Shown: in pieces, positions 1-7,761 of the stretch
Layout of the letters: each line of letters opens with the position of its first letter
Position numbering within the stretch: position 1 is the first letter of the stretch
Source: DASVTU01 sp036387415
Lineage (GTDB): Bacteria; Acidobacteriota; Blastocatellia; Pyrinomonadales; Pyrinomonadaceae
Assembly: GCA_036387415.1 (NCBI GenBank)
Contig: DASVTU010000026.1
Location: 1-64,000, forward strand
Reading direction: 5' to 3'
DNA: 64,000 nucleotides
Position numbers and translations under genes: made by a program
The notes under the pieces: model-generated
Database searches by the model: none
Told to the model about the DNA's origin: nothing
Seen by the model: only the letters and a program-made list of their open reading frames with translations

Positions 1-257
1 ATGCCGAAGGGCATGCCGACCGCGCAGGCCATCGCGAGCAGGATCAAAGTGCCGAGAATGGCGTTGCCGATGCCGCCGCCTTCGCCCCCGGGCTTCGGCG
101 TCTCGACGAGGAATTGAAAGCTGATCGCGCCGATGCCGCGATAGGCTATGTAGCCGAGTATCAGCACGAGCACGGCGACGGCGAAGAAGGCGCACGCGGC
201 CGTCAACGTCGTCATCACGGCGTTCGTGGCGTAGCGTCTGGCGTGCATCGTCGGCAT
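1..257 (-). CDS. pstA: Phosphate ABC transporter permease PstA (N-terminal part, cut by window edge)
   Basis: This is the inner-membrane permease subunit of the high-affinity phosphate importer PstSCAB. Only the first ~85 codons are inside the window; the gene runs off the left edge. The translation begins MPTMHARRYATNAVM and continues into a hydrophobic segment (about residues 15-40) followed by the YRGIGAISFQFLVETPKPGGEGGGIGNAILG-type region usual for PstA, in which the GGIGNAILGT stretch precedes the second membrane helix. Start chosen at the ATG at 257; an in-frame ATG at 248 is an alternative. It lies 88 bp downstream of pstC on the same strand, giving the standard order pstS-pstC-pstA. 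The gap holds a long inverted repeat. Confidence 0.85.
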   Translation of the reverse strand, partial: MPTMHARRYATNAVMTTLTAACAFFAVAVLVLILGYIAYRGIGAISFQFLVETPKPGGEGGGIGNAILGTLILLAMACAVGMPFG

Positions 258-258
258 C

Positions 259-340
259 AGGTTTCAAGTTTCAGGTTTCAAGTTTCAGGTCTGAGGTTCG
301 AGGCTTTCGGTCTTTAACCTGAAACCTGAAACCTGAAACT
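259..340. repeat. Iterated TTTCAGG/TTTCAAG units forming a ~24-bp inverted repeat between pstC and pstA
   Basis: The left half (261-290) is built of 7-8 bp units GTTTCAA and GTTTCAGG. The right half (316-340) is AACCTGAAACCTGAAACCTG-like, i.e. the same units inverted. Positions 267-291 and 316-340 pair as a hairpin with about two mismatches and a ~24-nt loop. It lies entirely in the pstC-pstA intercistronic gap. Such a structure could stabilise or attenuate the mRNA, or be a dispersed extragenic repeat. No second copy was noticed in this window. Confidence 0.75.
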
Positions 341-344
341 CATT

Positions 345-1355
345 TCACGCTCTGGCCGTGCCGCTCGTCGAGCGCGTGACGCTCCAGACGAGGAGGCGCG
401 CGGCGGCGTTGATGATGAAAGTGACGAGGAACAGGATCAGTCCGAGTTCGACGAGCGCGCTCAGGTAGATCGCCTCGGTCGCTTCCGTGAACTCGTTGGC
501 GATGACGGAGGCGATGGTGTACGAAGGCTCAAAGAGAGAGGCCGAGATGTGCGGACGATTGCCGATAACCATCGTCACAGCCATCGTCTCGCCGATGGCG
601 CGCCCCAATCCCAGAATGATTGCGCCCGCAATGCCGGGAGCGCCGTTCGCCAACACGATGCGCGTCGTCTCCCACTTCGTCGCGCCCAGTGCGAGTGCCG
701 CCTCGCGTTGCGAGACGGGGACGGCGGCCAAAACGTCGCGTACTACCGCAGTAATAATCGGCGTCACCATGATGGCAAGAATGATGCCGCCCGTAAAGAG
801 TCCGATTCCGGTGATGGTTCCTTGAAAGAGTGGAAGCCAGCCGAGCCAGTCTTGTAAGGCGGGTTCGATGTGCAGACGTAAAAAGGGTGCGAGCACGAAG
901 ATGCCCCACAGCCCGTAGACCACCGACGGAATCGCAGCGAGCAACTCAACGAGGAAAGCCATCGGTCTTGCGAGGCGCACCGACGCTTGCTCGACTAGAA
1001 AGATGGCGATGCCGAGCGAGATGGGAACGGCGATAAAGAGTGCGAGCAGCGACGAAACAATCGTGCCGTAGATGAACGGCAACGCGCCGAACTCTCCCTG
1101 AATCGGATCCCAAGTGCGGCTCGTCAGGAAGGAGAAGCCGAACGCTTCGAGCGAGAGACGAGAGTTTGACCCCATCTCGATGAACATCGCGCCGACGACG
1201 ACAACCAATAACAGGGCGCAGCAAAAAAGCACGCCGCGAAACACTGCGTCGCCCACGTTGCCGGTCGGCGAGAGCGCACGTCGCCAATCCCACACACGGA
1301 AACGCGCACCATATGCGCTCGCCGGACTCGGCTGTATCGGCGTCGGGTTTGCCAT
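345..1355 (-). CDS. pstC: Phosphate ABC transporter permease PstC
   Basis: Inner-membrane permease that forms the phosphate channel with PstA. The protein has a cytoplasmic N-terminus, about six membrane segments and the binding-protein-dependent permease loop; the stretch REAALALGATKWETTRIVLANGA matches the EAA motif (here split: REAALALGATKW then ETTRIVLANG). GRAIGETMAVTMVIGN further on is typical of PstC. The ATG at 1355 (MANPTPIQPSP) is preferred; a TTG at 1391 would add 12 residues. About 336 residues, normal for the family. It lies 102 bp downstream of pstS and before pstA. Phosphate starvation control is expected for such operons, but no Pho box was identified. Confidence 0.93.
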   Translation of the reverse strand: MANPTPIQPSPASAYGARFRVWDWRRALSPTGNVGDAVFRGVLFCCALLLVVVVGAMFIEMGSNSRLSLEAFGFSFLTSRTWDPIQGEFGALPFIYGTIVSSLLALFIAVPISLGIAIFLVEQASVRLARPMAFLVELLAAIPSVVYGLWGIFVLAPFLRLHIEPALQDWLGWLPLFQGTITGIGLFTGGIILAIMVTPIITAVVRDVLAAVPVSQREAALALGATKWETTRIVLANGAPGIAGAIILGLGRAIGETMAVTMVIGNRPHISASLFEPSYTIASVIANEFTEATEAIYLSALVELGLILFLVTFIINAAARLLVWSVTRSTSGTARA

Positions 1356-1457
1356 AAAAGACACAATGGGGAAAACGTGAAAACGGGTCAAAGGTTGAAG
1401 GGTTACTGGCTTTTCCTTTCCCCGTCTACCCGTTTCACCTTTTGCCCTAATCCGTCG

Positions 1458-2633
1458 TCATCCTCGCGTGCGGAGCGGCCTGCCGCCGGAGGTGATGGAG
1501 TTAATTTTGGCTTCAGCCCGTTTGACAATCTCGGCGGGCAGCGGCGCGTACTGCAAATCTTTGGCGAATCGCTCGCCGTCGTGGATGCCCCACCAGAGAA
1601 AATCGACGAGCGCCTTGCCTTTGGCGGCGTCCTTCTGGTCTTTGTAGGCGAGGATATAGGTATAACTCGAAATCGGATAGGCGTTTGCGCCGCCCGTGTT
1701 CGTGATGGAGACGCGCAGGTCTTCGGGCGTCGCGGGGAGACTTTCCGCCGCAGCCGCCGTCACCGCGTCGAGGCTAGGCTCGACGAAGTTGCCTGAACTG
1801 TTCTTGACGAGCGCGACGGGCAGTTTGTTCTGCACGGCGTAGGCGAGTTCGACGTAGCCGATGGTGTTGGGCGTCTGCTTGACCTGCCCCGTCACGCCCT
1901 CGTTGCCTTTGCCGCCCAAGCCCACAGGCCAGTTAGGCGACGTACCCGCGCCGACACGCTCTTTCCATTCGGGACTCACCTTCGATAGATAATCGGTGAA
2001 GACCGCCGACGTACCGCTACCGTCGGAGCGATGGACGACTGTGATGTCGGCGGCGGGGAGACTCGCGCCGGAGTTGTCCGCCTTGATGCGCGCATCGTCC
2101 CAACGCTTAATCTTGCCGAGAAAGATGTCGGCGATTGTTTCAGGAGAGAAACGCAGGGGCTGCGCGACGCCTTGAAGATTGTAGGTAATGACGACCGCGC
2201 CGAGCACCGTCGGGATGTGAAGCAGTTCCCCGGGCGCGCTCTTGAGGTCTTCGTCCTTCATCGGCGCATCCGACGCACCGAAATCGACGGTCTGCTCCTT
2301 AATCTGTTTGATGCCGCCGCCGGAGCCGATGGACTGATAATCAATCCTGACATTGGCGTTGGCCTTGCCATACTCGCTCAACCACTTCTGATAGAGAGGA
2401 TTCGGGAACGTCGCTCCCGCGCCCTGTAGACGAACTGTGCCGCCGGAATCGCCGCTGCCGCCTGCGCCCGCGCCGCGCTGCTGACCGCTACAACCGGACG
2501 CGAAAACGGCGACCGAGACGAGCAGAAGTGCGAATGTCGCACGCAAAGCTTTTACTGAATACCTCAAACGGTTTGGTCTCCTCTTTTGATAATTTCGAGA
2601 ATTAACAGACTGCATGAGCGATGTTACATTCAT
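1458..2633 (-). CDS. pstS: Phosphate-binding lipoprotein PstS
   Basis: Substrate-binding subunit of the Pst phosphate importer. A positively charged N-terminus and hydrophobic stretch end in a lipobox VFASGC (Cys at about residue 48), so it is probably a lipid-anchored periplasmic protein. The mature part starts with LQGAGATFPNPLYQKWLSEY, which is diagnostic for PstS; the phosphate-contact motif RSDGSGTSAVFTDYL and the QTPNTIGYVELAYA stretch are also present. Length 391 residues, slightly long because of the N-terminus; the ATG at 2615 is an alternative start. First gene of the pst operon here. Upstream lies a response-regulator fragment instead of an intact phoB. Confidence 0.95.
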   Translation of the reverse strand: MNVTSLMQSVNSRNYQKRRPNRLRYSVKALRATFALLLVSVAVFASGCSGQQRGAGAGGSGDSGGTVRLQGAGATFPNPLYQKWLSEYGKANANVRIDYQSIGSGGGIKQIKEQTVDFGASDAPMKDEDLKSAPGELLHIPTVLGAVVITYNLQGVAQPLRFSPETIADIFLGKIKRWDDARIKADNSGASLPAADITVVHRSDGSGTSAVFTDYLSKVSPEWKERVGAGTSPNWPVGLGGKGNEGVTGQVKQTPNTIGYVELAYAVQNKLPVALVKNSSGNFVEPSLDAVTAAAAESLPATPEDLRVSITNTGGANAYPISSYTYILAYKDQKDAAKGKALVDFLWWGIHDGERFAKDLQYAPLPAEIVKRAEAKINSITSGGRPLRTRG

Positions 2634-2677
2634 CTGAACTGCATCCTAAATTGATGTTAACAATTCGGTGGACGGTT

Positions 2678-2917
2678 TCAGGCTGACTTCGCGCACGGCT
2701 GCGTCTTGCGTCCGGCGATGTCTTCGGTGTCGAGCAGGAGACGATAGCCGACGTTGACCATTGTCTCGATTTGAATGGCGTAGGGCGCGAGTTTGTTACG
2801 GAGGCGGTAGACGTGAACGTGCTGGCTCTCGGCGTTATAAGGCTTGTTGTTAACTCCGACTGGTCGCGTGCGGCGTTGCACGGATACGTCATCCGCCAGC
2901 AGCGCCGCGTCAGGCAA
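2678..2917 (-). pseudogene. Remnant of an OmpR/PhoB-type response regulator (C-terminal winged helix only)
   Basis: The 79-residue frame contains SQHVHVYRLRNKL followed by IQIETMVNVGYRLL. This is the recognition helix and beta-hairpin wing of an OmpR/PhoB-family transactivation domain (consensus VDVHIRRLRKKL...IRTVRGVGYRL). The receiver domain and the first part of the winged helix are absent: an in-frame TAA lies directly upstream and no other frame continues the domain clearly. It sits just upstream of pstS on the same strand, where a PhoB-like regulator would be at home. I read it as a decayed regulator; a short expressed DNA-binding fragment cannot be excluded. The flanking stretches 2634-2677 and 2918-3126 hold nothing I can identify. 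Confidence 0.5.
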
Positions 2918-3126
2918 GTATTAAAGAGGCTTGACGAACAGTGCAAGACATAATGCTTTCAGTATTCTTTTCATCAGCTAATCCCGTCGCAGCATAACGC
3001 CCGAATTAACTTGACGACGAGCGTCTATTACACAATCGACGACGCGAGGAAGCACGATGAAAGCCATGCTTATCAAGGCCCACCTTCTCGACATAACCCG
3101 TTTAAGCGCCTCCGATAGCGACGGCG

Positions 3127-4878
3127 TTAGTTGTTAAAGTGTTCGTAGATTTTGAGGTGTGCTGACTCCCATGCCTTGTGCTGTTCATCAATGAGTTCAG
3201 GGATAAAGGGAACCCACGGAGCACGTTCGACAGGCTCGGAACTCGCCTGATATTTCGCGTCCTGCGTGAGTGTGACGCCTCCCTGCCCGTTGTCTGCGAA
3301 TGTGAAGGTCTGCATACCACGCAACGGATGTCCGTCGAGTGTATGAATCGTGATGGTGTGGGTTTGAGGGTCTAGCTCGATTTCGACTGGCAACCACGTC
3401 GGAGGGGCGCCGACTTCCAGCATATAACGCCCGCCATCGACGAGGCGTTCGGTTGCCGGGCGAACTTCCATTCCGCCCGCGCCGAAAATCTCTTCTGGAT
3501 TCTCAACGAAGTAGTTATATGCCTGTTCTGGGGTCGCGTTGGGGATGGTGCTGCTATAAACAGAACGCGTGATTTCATTACCAACGTCGCCGTATGGCGG
3601 GTTCCGGTTAAGACCTGAGAGTATGGTTTCAACCGTTGCGTCAGACGGGCTTCGCTGACCGGGAATAAGATCGTTGTTGGTCTTCTGGCTCTGGATAGCA
3701 TACAACGTAAACGCCCCTGTGAGAGCCGCCTGCTTGACTTGTTCTCTCCAACTGCCATGAGCTTCCAGAGGCACCTTCGGCCCGATGGTTTCCATCTGGA
3801 AGCTGTTAAGCAATAATCTTTTGGCGGACGCTTCCTCGTCTGAAGTGACGTTGCCCGTCAATAACTCACGCTTCACACTCTCCAGTAAAGTGTGCCCCTC
3901 GTCGCTCTGCCCTAGTTCATGAATCTGTCGGGCGCTGAGCGTATCGGCCATTACCTGTGCAACCTCGTCGCGTCCGTTCTCGTCGAGGCGGTTAATAATC
4001 ATCTCAAATGCTTTGCTGGCGGCCTCCGGGTCTGCCACGGCCAAATCCGCCAATGCCTGACCAATGCCTTGATAGATTTTTTCGATGGTGTCGTACTCAT
4101 CGCCAGTCGTGCGCCCAGCAATCAACTCGCCCTCCATGCGTAGGAGTATCTGCAACCCTTCGGGCGTGCCAGCGAGTTGGCGCAGACCATTCTCGCCGTG
4201 TAGTTTGATGAAACTTTCGACGAACTCCTGTGCAAATTCATCACGGTAATCCGCTCCGACCACGCTCATTAAATCTTCGATAGCGGCGCGCGCCTGTGCG
4301 GGATTACTCACAGCCAAGTCTGCCAGACCGAGACTGATGCCCTTCCCTAGCTTCTTCAAGTCCTTCAGTTCATCGTCTGTCACCTTTCCAGATGAAAGCT
4401 CTTGAAACATACGCAGCAACGCCTTCGACCCGTCGGGCGTCGCTCCGATTTGCCGCATTTCCTCACCGCTCAAACTGTGTACAAAACTTTGAGCCACTTC
4501 GTCTCGATCCTTGTCGGCGATGCTTTCCATCACGTGCTTCGTCACTTCATCGAAAACATCCGGCTGCACAATCGCCAGTTCAGCCAGATCGGCAGCCAGC
4601 GCCTCCGTGTCGAGCCGACCATCGTGTGTGTTCTGTGCAATTAGCTCCTGGGCTTTTCTTTCGGCATCAGTCGTGTTTGGGGATGCCTGCTTCTCTGTCG
4701 TTTCAAAGCTCCGAAGTATTCTGGCTTTGAGTAACGCTACTTGAAATTGATGCTCGATGGTTCTGTCGGTTGACGCGTGCCGCGTAGTAGCGACGAGCAA
4801 TTCCAGTGTTTTTGCTTTACCCGTTTGATTTTGAACAAAGCTGTTCGAGGGTGTGTCTGCTATGCCCCGCGTATGCAT
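3127..4878 (-). CDS. Unrecognised 583-residue protein with three ~80-residue repeats and a separate C-terminal domain
   Basis: No family is recognised with confidence and no signal peptide is visible. Residues about 92-172, 180-262 and 273-350 are three divergent copies of one helical unit: each begins LADLA followed by (V/I)xxPxx, has DRDEVAQ/YRDEFAQ/GRDEVAQ near its middle, then a TPDG/TPEG/SDEG turn and a closing GKVTDDE/GRTTGDE/GNVTSDE. A linker (350-435) leads to a C-terminal domain (436-583) with alternating beta strands and many aromatics, loosely like an SRPBCC/DUF1990 fold; that comparison is weak. Start ATG at 4878 is supported by GGGG about 8 nt upstream. It stands alone between the pst locus and the sugar block; its base composition is less GC-biased than its neighbours, so horizontal acquisition is possible. 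Confidence 0.7.
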   Translation of the reverse strand: MHTRGIADTPSNSFVQNQTGKAKTLELLVATTRHASTDRTIEHQFQVALLKARILRSFETTEKQASPNTTDAERKAQELIAQNTHDGRLDTEALAADLAELAIVQPDVFDEVTKHVMESIADKDRDEVAQSFVHSLSGEEMRQIGATPDGSKALLRMFQELSSGKVTDDELKDLKKLGKGISLGLADLAVSNPAQARAAIEDLMSVVGADYRDEFAQEFVESFIKLHGENGLRQLAGTPEGLQILLRMEGELIAGRTTGDEYDTIEKIYQGIGQALADLAVADPEAASKAFEMIINRLDENGRDEVAQVMADTLSARQIHELGQSDEGHTLLESVKRELLTGNVTSDEEASAKRLLLNSFQMETIGPKVPLEAHGSWREQVKQAALTGAFTLYAIQSQKTNNDLIPGQRSPSDATVETILSGLNRNPPYGDVGNEITRSVYSSTIPNATPEQAYNYFVENPEEIFGAGGMEVRPATERLVDGGRYMLEVGAPPTWLPVEIELDPQTHTITIHTLDGHPLRGMQTFTFADNGQGGVTLTQDAKYQASSEPVERAPWVPFIPELIDEQHKAWESAHLKIYEHFNN

Positions 4879-5078
4879 TTTATTTTCCCCTTTTAACTGT
4901 GATGGGCTGAGGAACTGGAATGAACAGTTGACCTGTCAATTCCGCCGTTGGAGTTATAAGAACTCTGTTAGAGCATCTAAATCTGCGAACCTGATGCAGT
5001 CTCGAATTAGGTTATCGCGGATGCTCGTAAAAAGTTGTCAATGGCAGAGATTCTGTTGCGGGAATAACTTCGCGGTAG

Positions 5079-5351
5079 GGCATAAGCCGCGTCCCGCTCA
5101 AACCGCGAGAGAGGCGGCGCGTCTTGTTCATGCACATGCCTTCGCAGTTGGCCGTGATTGATAAGCGAGGCGCGCTCGTCGTCGAACCGAGCGGGTTCAC
5201 CGTCAGCATCGGCGTCAAGCAAACGGGATTCACAGGTTCTGCGGATGCGGCGACGACGGGCGTCGTCGCAGGCAGTTTCGTCGTTACGGGTAAAGCGACT
5301 CGGTTTCCACTCACCTCCCCGACACGTCGAGTTTCACCGTCTGGTACTTGA
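5079..5351 (+). pseudogene. C-terminal fragment of a GH3 glycosidase (fibronectin-like domain), plus strand
   Basis: Read on the plus strand this frame gives a stretch like the end of GH3 beta-glucosidases/xylosidases: RRRVLFMHMPSQLAVIDKRG, then VVEPSGFTVSIGVKQ, GFTGSADAATTGVV and GSFVVTGK. In intact GH3 enzymes the last ~70 residues have the pattern ...F.L.P.QLAV.D..G..VVEPGEF.VSVGGKQPG...SADA.TT.VV.G.F.VTG. The frame is closed by TAG at 5076, and the rest of the enzyme is missing. It is the only recognisable content of the 432-bp gap 4879-5310. It faces the intact GH3 gene tail to tail, on the opposite strand, so it is not that gene's own end. It is probably a relic of a second GH3 gene lost by deletion. 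Confidence 0.6.
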
Positions 5352-7698
5352 CCGAACTCGTCCCGACCATGATGTCGAACTGACCCGGCTCAACGATGCG
5401 CTCCATGTTCAGGTTAAGGAAAGAGAGTTTGTCCGGCGTGATAACGAAAGTGACCGTCTTGCTCTCGCCGGGCGCGAGCGAGATGCGCTTGAAATCCTTC
5501 AATTCCTTGACGGGTCTTGTGACGGAGCTAACGAGGTCGCGGATATAGAGTTGGACGATTTCGTCGCCCGCACGGCGGCCTGTGTTCCTCACCGTCACAC
5601 TCACTTCTGCGCGCCCGCCCGTGCCGATGCGCTGTGGGGTCACGCCCAATTTTGAATACTCGAAGGTCGTGTAGCTGAGGCCGTGGCCGAAGGGAAAGAG
5701 CGGTTCCTTGCTTGTGAACAGGTAGCCGCGTTTGGCCGTCGGTTTGTGGTTGTAGTAGATGGGGAGTTGGCCGACTGAGCGTGGGAAACTGACGGGCAGT
5801 TTTCCAGCCGGGTTGTAGTCGCCGAACAACACATCGGCCACGCCCGTGCCCGTCTCCTCGCCGAGATAAAAGCCTTCGAGGATGGCCGGAACGTGCTCGG
5901 CCACGTAGTTGATAGAGAGCGCGCCGCTGTTGATAAGCATGACGACGACGGGCTTGCCCGTCTCGCGCATGGCCTTAACCAAGTCGTTCTGCCTGCCGAC
6001 TAACTCTAGGCTGTCGCGGTCGCCGAGATGGTTGTCAGCCCATGCCTCCTTGTTTGTGTCCTCGTTGCCGCCGAGGACGAGCAGCACAACGTCTACCGCC
6101 TTCGCCACTTCGACCGCCTCGGAGATGAGACGCGCGTCTTCTTCGGGCGCCCTCAAGTGCGACGTGTCCGCCCACCAGTCGCCGCCCTCGCGTGTGATTT
6201 TGCAGCCCTCGGCGTAACTCACTTTGACGCCGCTCCCGACCTTTTTCGTGACGCCTTCGAGGACGCTGACGCCGCGCGCAGGGTTCGGGTCGCTGTAGCC
6301 GCCGAGATGCGCGCGGTTCGCGTTTGGCCCGATGACGGCGATTGATTTGAGTCGCGCGCGGTCGAGCGGCAGCAGATTGTTCTCGTTCTTCAAAAGTGTG
6401 ATGGAGCGGCGCGCGGCTTCGGCTGCGAGTTCGCGGTGAGGCGCGGAATCGACGACGCGCGCTGCGCGTTCGGGGTCAACGTAAGGCTGCTCGAAGAGGC
6501 CGAGCAGAAACTTGACCTTGAGGTTGCGCGCCACGGCTTTGTCAATCAACGACTCGGAAACTTTGCCTTCGCGGACGAGTTGCGCAAGCAACTTGTAGCA
6601 ATCGGGGTCGGGCAGTTCCGCGTCAACGCCCGCTTCGAGTGCGAGACGCGCCGCCTCCGCCTTATCGCTCGCGACGTGATGCAAACTCTCCAACTGCGGA
6701 ATGCCGTAATAGTCGGAGGCGACCAGACCGTCGAATCCCCACTCCTGACGCAAGAGCTTTTCGAGCAACCAGCGATTGGCGTGCGACGGCACGCCGTCAA
6801 TCTCGTTGTAAGAGGCCATCACGCTCAACACGCCCGCCTCCTTGACCGCCGCCTCGAAACTCGGCAGGAAGTTTTCGCGCAAGATGCGCTCGGAATAGTT
6901 GGCCGGAGCGATGTTTGTCCCGCCTTCGGGCTGGCCGTGCGCGGCGAAGTGCTTGGCGGTGGCGACGACGTGCTCGCCGTCAACGTCCGGCCCCGCGCCC
7001 TGCAAAGCTTTAATCACCGCGACGCCCATGCGCGAGACGAGATAAGGGTCTTCGCCGTAAGTCTCCTCCGTGCGTCCCCAACGCGGCTCGCGTCCCAAAT
7101 CGAGATTAGGGCCGAGCACCATGTGGCTGCCGCGTGAGCGAGTTTCGAGCGCCGCCGCCGTGAAGACTCTGTGGACAAACTCTGTATCCCAACTGCTGGC
7201 GAGCGCGATGGGCTGCGGAAAGTGTGTGCCCTGCTGCGCCATCAGGCCGTGCAAGGCTTCGTCGTGGAAGATGGCGGGGATGCCGAGACGCGTGTTTTCG
7301 ATGAGCCACTTCTGGACGGCATTGGCGAAGATGGCGGCCTCGCGCGGACTTTTGCGCTCACGCTGTCGTGCAATCTGTCCGATGCCGTTCTGCATCACGA
7401 CGCGCGCACGCTCAGGCGAAAAGTCGCCACGGTCTGTCGAGAAGTCGGTCTGCGGCTTCGTCTGCGGGCGTTCAGTCCAGAGGCAGACGAGTTGCGCCAC
7501 CTTCTCTTCAAGCGTCATACGGCTGAGAAGGTCAGCCACGCGCCGCTCGACTCGCAGACGCGGGTTTCGGTAGTCCGGCGTTTGCTCCTGCATCGTGGCT
7601 ACGGAAGCGAACAACAACGACGGTGCGACGAGCGCCGCGCAGAGCCACACGGCAGCGCGGCGGATTCTCAAAGAACGAAAGTTAACGTTTAGCCTCAT
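5311..7698 (-). CDS. GH3 beta-glucosidase/beta-xylosidase, exported
   Basis: Retaining exo-glycosidase releasing beta-linked glucose or xylose from oligosaccharides. A signal peptide (about residues 1-38) is followed by MTLEEKVAQL, then the (beta/alpha)8 barrel with NLDLGREPRWGRTEETYGEDPYL split over 198-220 and KHFAAHGQPEGG near 249-260. The catalytic nucleophile is Asp329 in GLVASDYYGI. The second alpha/beta domain (ITLLKNENNLLPL, VIGPNA) and a C-terminal fibronectin-like domain (VVSVTVRNTGRRAGDE-type) are complete; 795 residues is normal. The SDYYG signature is more usual in xylosidase-like GH3 enzymes, but the substrate cannot be fixed from sequence. RBS-like GGGGAT precedes ATG 7698. Last gene of a minus-strand series ATPase-permease-epimerase-GH3 (63 bp after the epimerase). 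Confidence 0.92.
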   Translation of the reverse strand: MRLNVNFRSLRIRRAAVWLCAALVAPSLLFASVATMQEQTPDYRNPRLRVERRVADLLSRMTLEEKVAQLVCLWTERPQTKPQTDFSTDRGDFSPERARVVMQNGIGQIARQRERKSPREAAIFANAVQKWLIENTRLGIPAIFHDEALHGLMAQQGTHFPQPIALASSWDTEFVHRVFTAAALETRSRGSHMVLGPNLDLGREPRWGRTEETYGEDPYLVSRMGVAVIKALQGAGPDVDGEHVVATAKHFAAHGQPEGGTNIAPANYSERILRENFLPSFEAAVKEAGVLSVMASYNEIDGVPSHANRWLLEKLLRQEWGFDGLVASDYYGIPQLESLHHVASDKAEAARLALEAGVDAELPDPDCYKLLAQLVREGKVSESLIDKAVARNLKVKFLLGLFEQPYVDPERAARVVDSAPHRELAAEAARRSITLLKNENNLLPLDRARLKSIAVIGPNANRAHLGGYSDPNPARGVSVLEGVTKKVGSGVKVSYAEGCKITREGGDWWADTSHLRAPEEDARLISEAVEVAKAVDVVLLVLGGNEDTNKEAWADNHLGDRDSLELVGRQNDLVKAMRETGKPVVVMLINSGALSINYVAEHVPAILEGFYLGEETGTGVADVLFGDYNPAGKLPVSFPRSVGQLPIYYNHKPTAKRGYLFTSKEPLFPFGHGLSYTTFEYSKLGVTPQRIGTGGRAEVSVTVRNTGRRAGDEIVQLYIRDLVSSVTRPVKELKDFKRISLAPGESKTVTFVITPDKLSFLNLNMERIVEPGQFDIMVGTSSVKYQTVKLDVSGR

Positions 7699-7761
7699 CG
7701 AAATATCCCCTATTCATCAAACGGTCTATGGCTCAACGAGTGCGCGTTTTTCTTGCTTGTG

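Noticed and set aside
261..340. CRISPR-like array near the left edge
   Set aside because: Units are only 7-8 bp, have no spacers, and are inverted half-way; no cas gene nearby.
5012..5314. 100-residue minus-strand frame whose GTG overlaps the stop of the GH3 gene
   Set aside because: It looked like a coupled downstream gene, but its composition is unlike a protein and the plus strand reads as a GH3 tail fragment, which explains the open frame.
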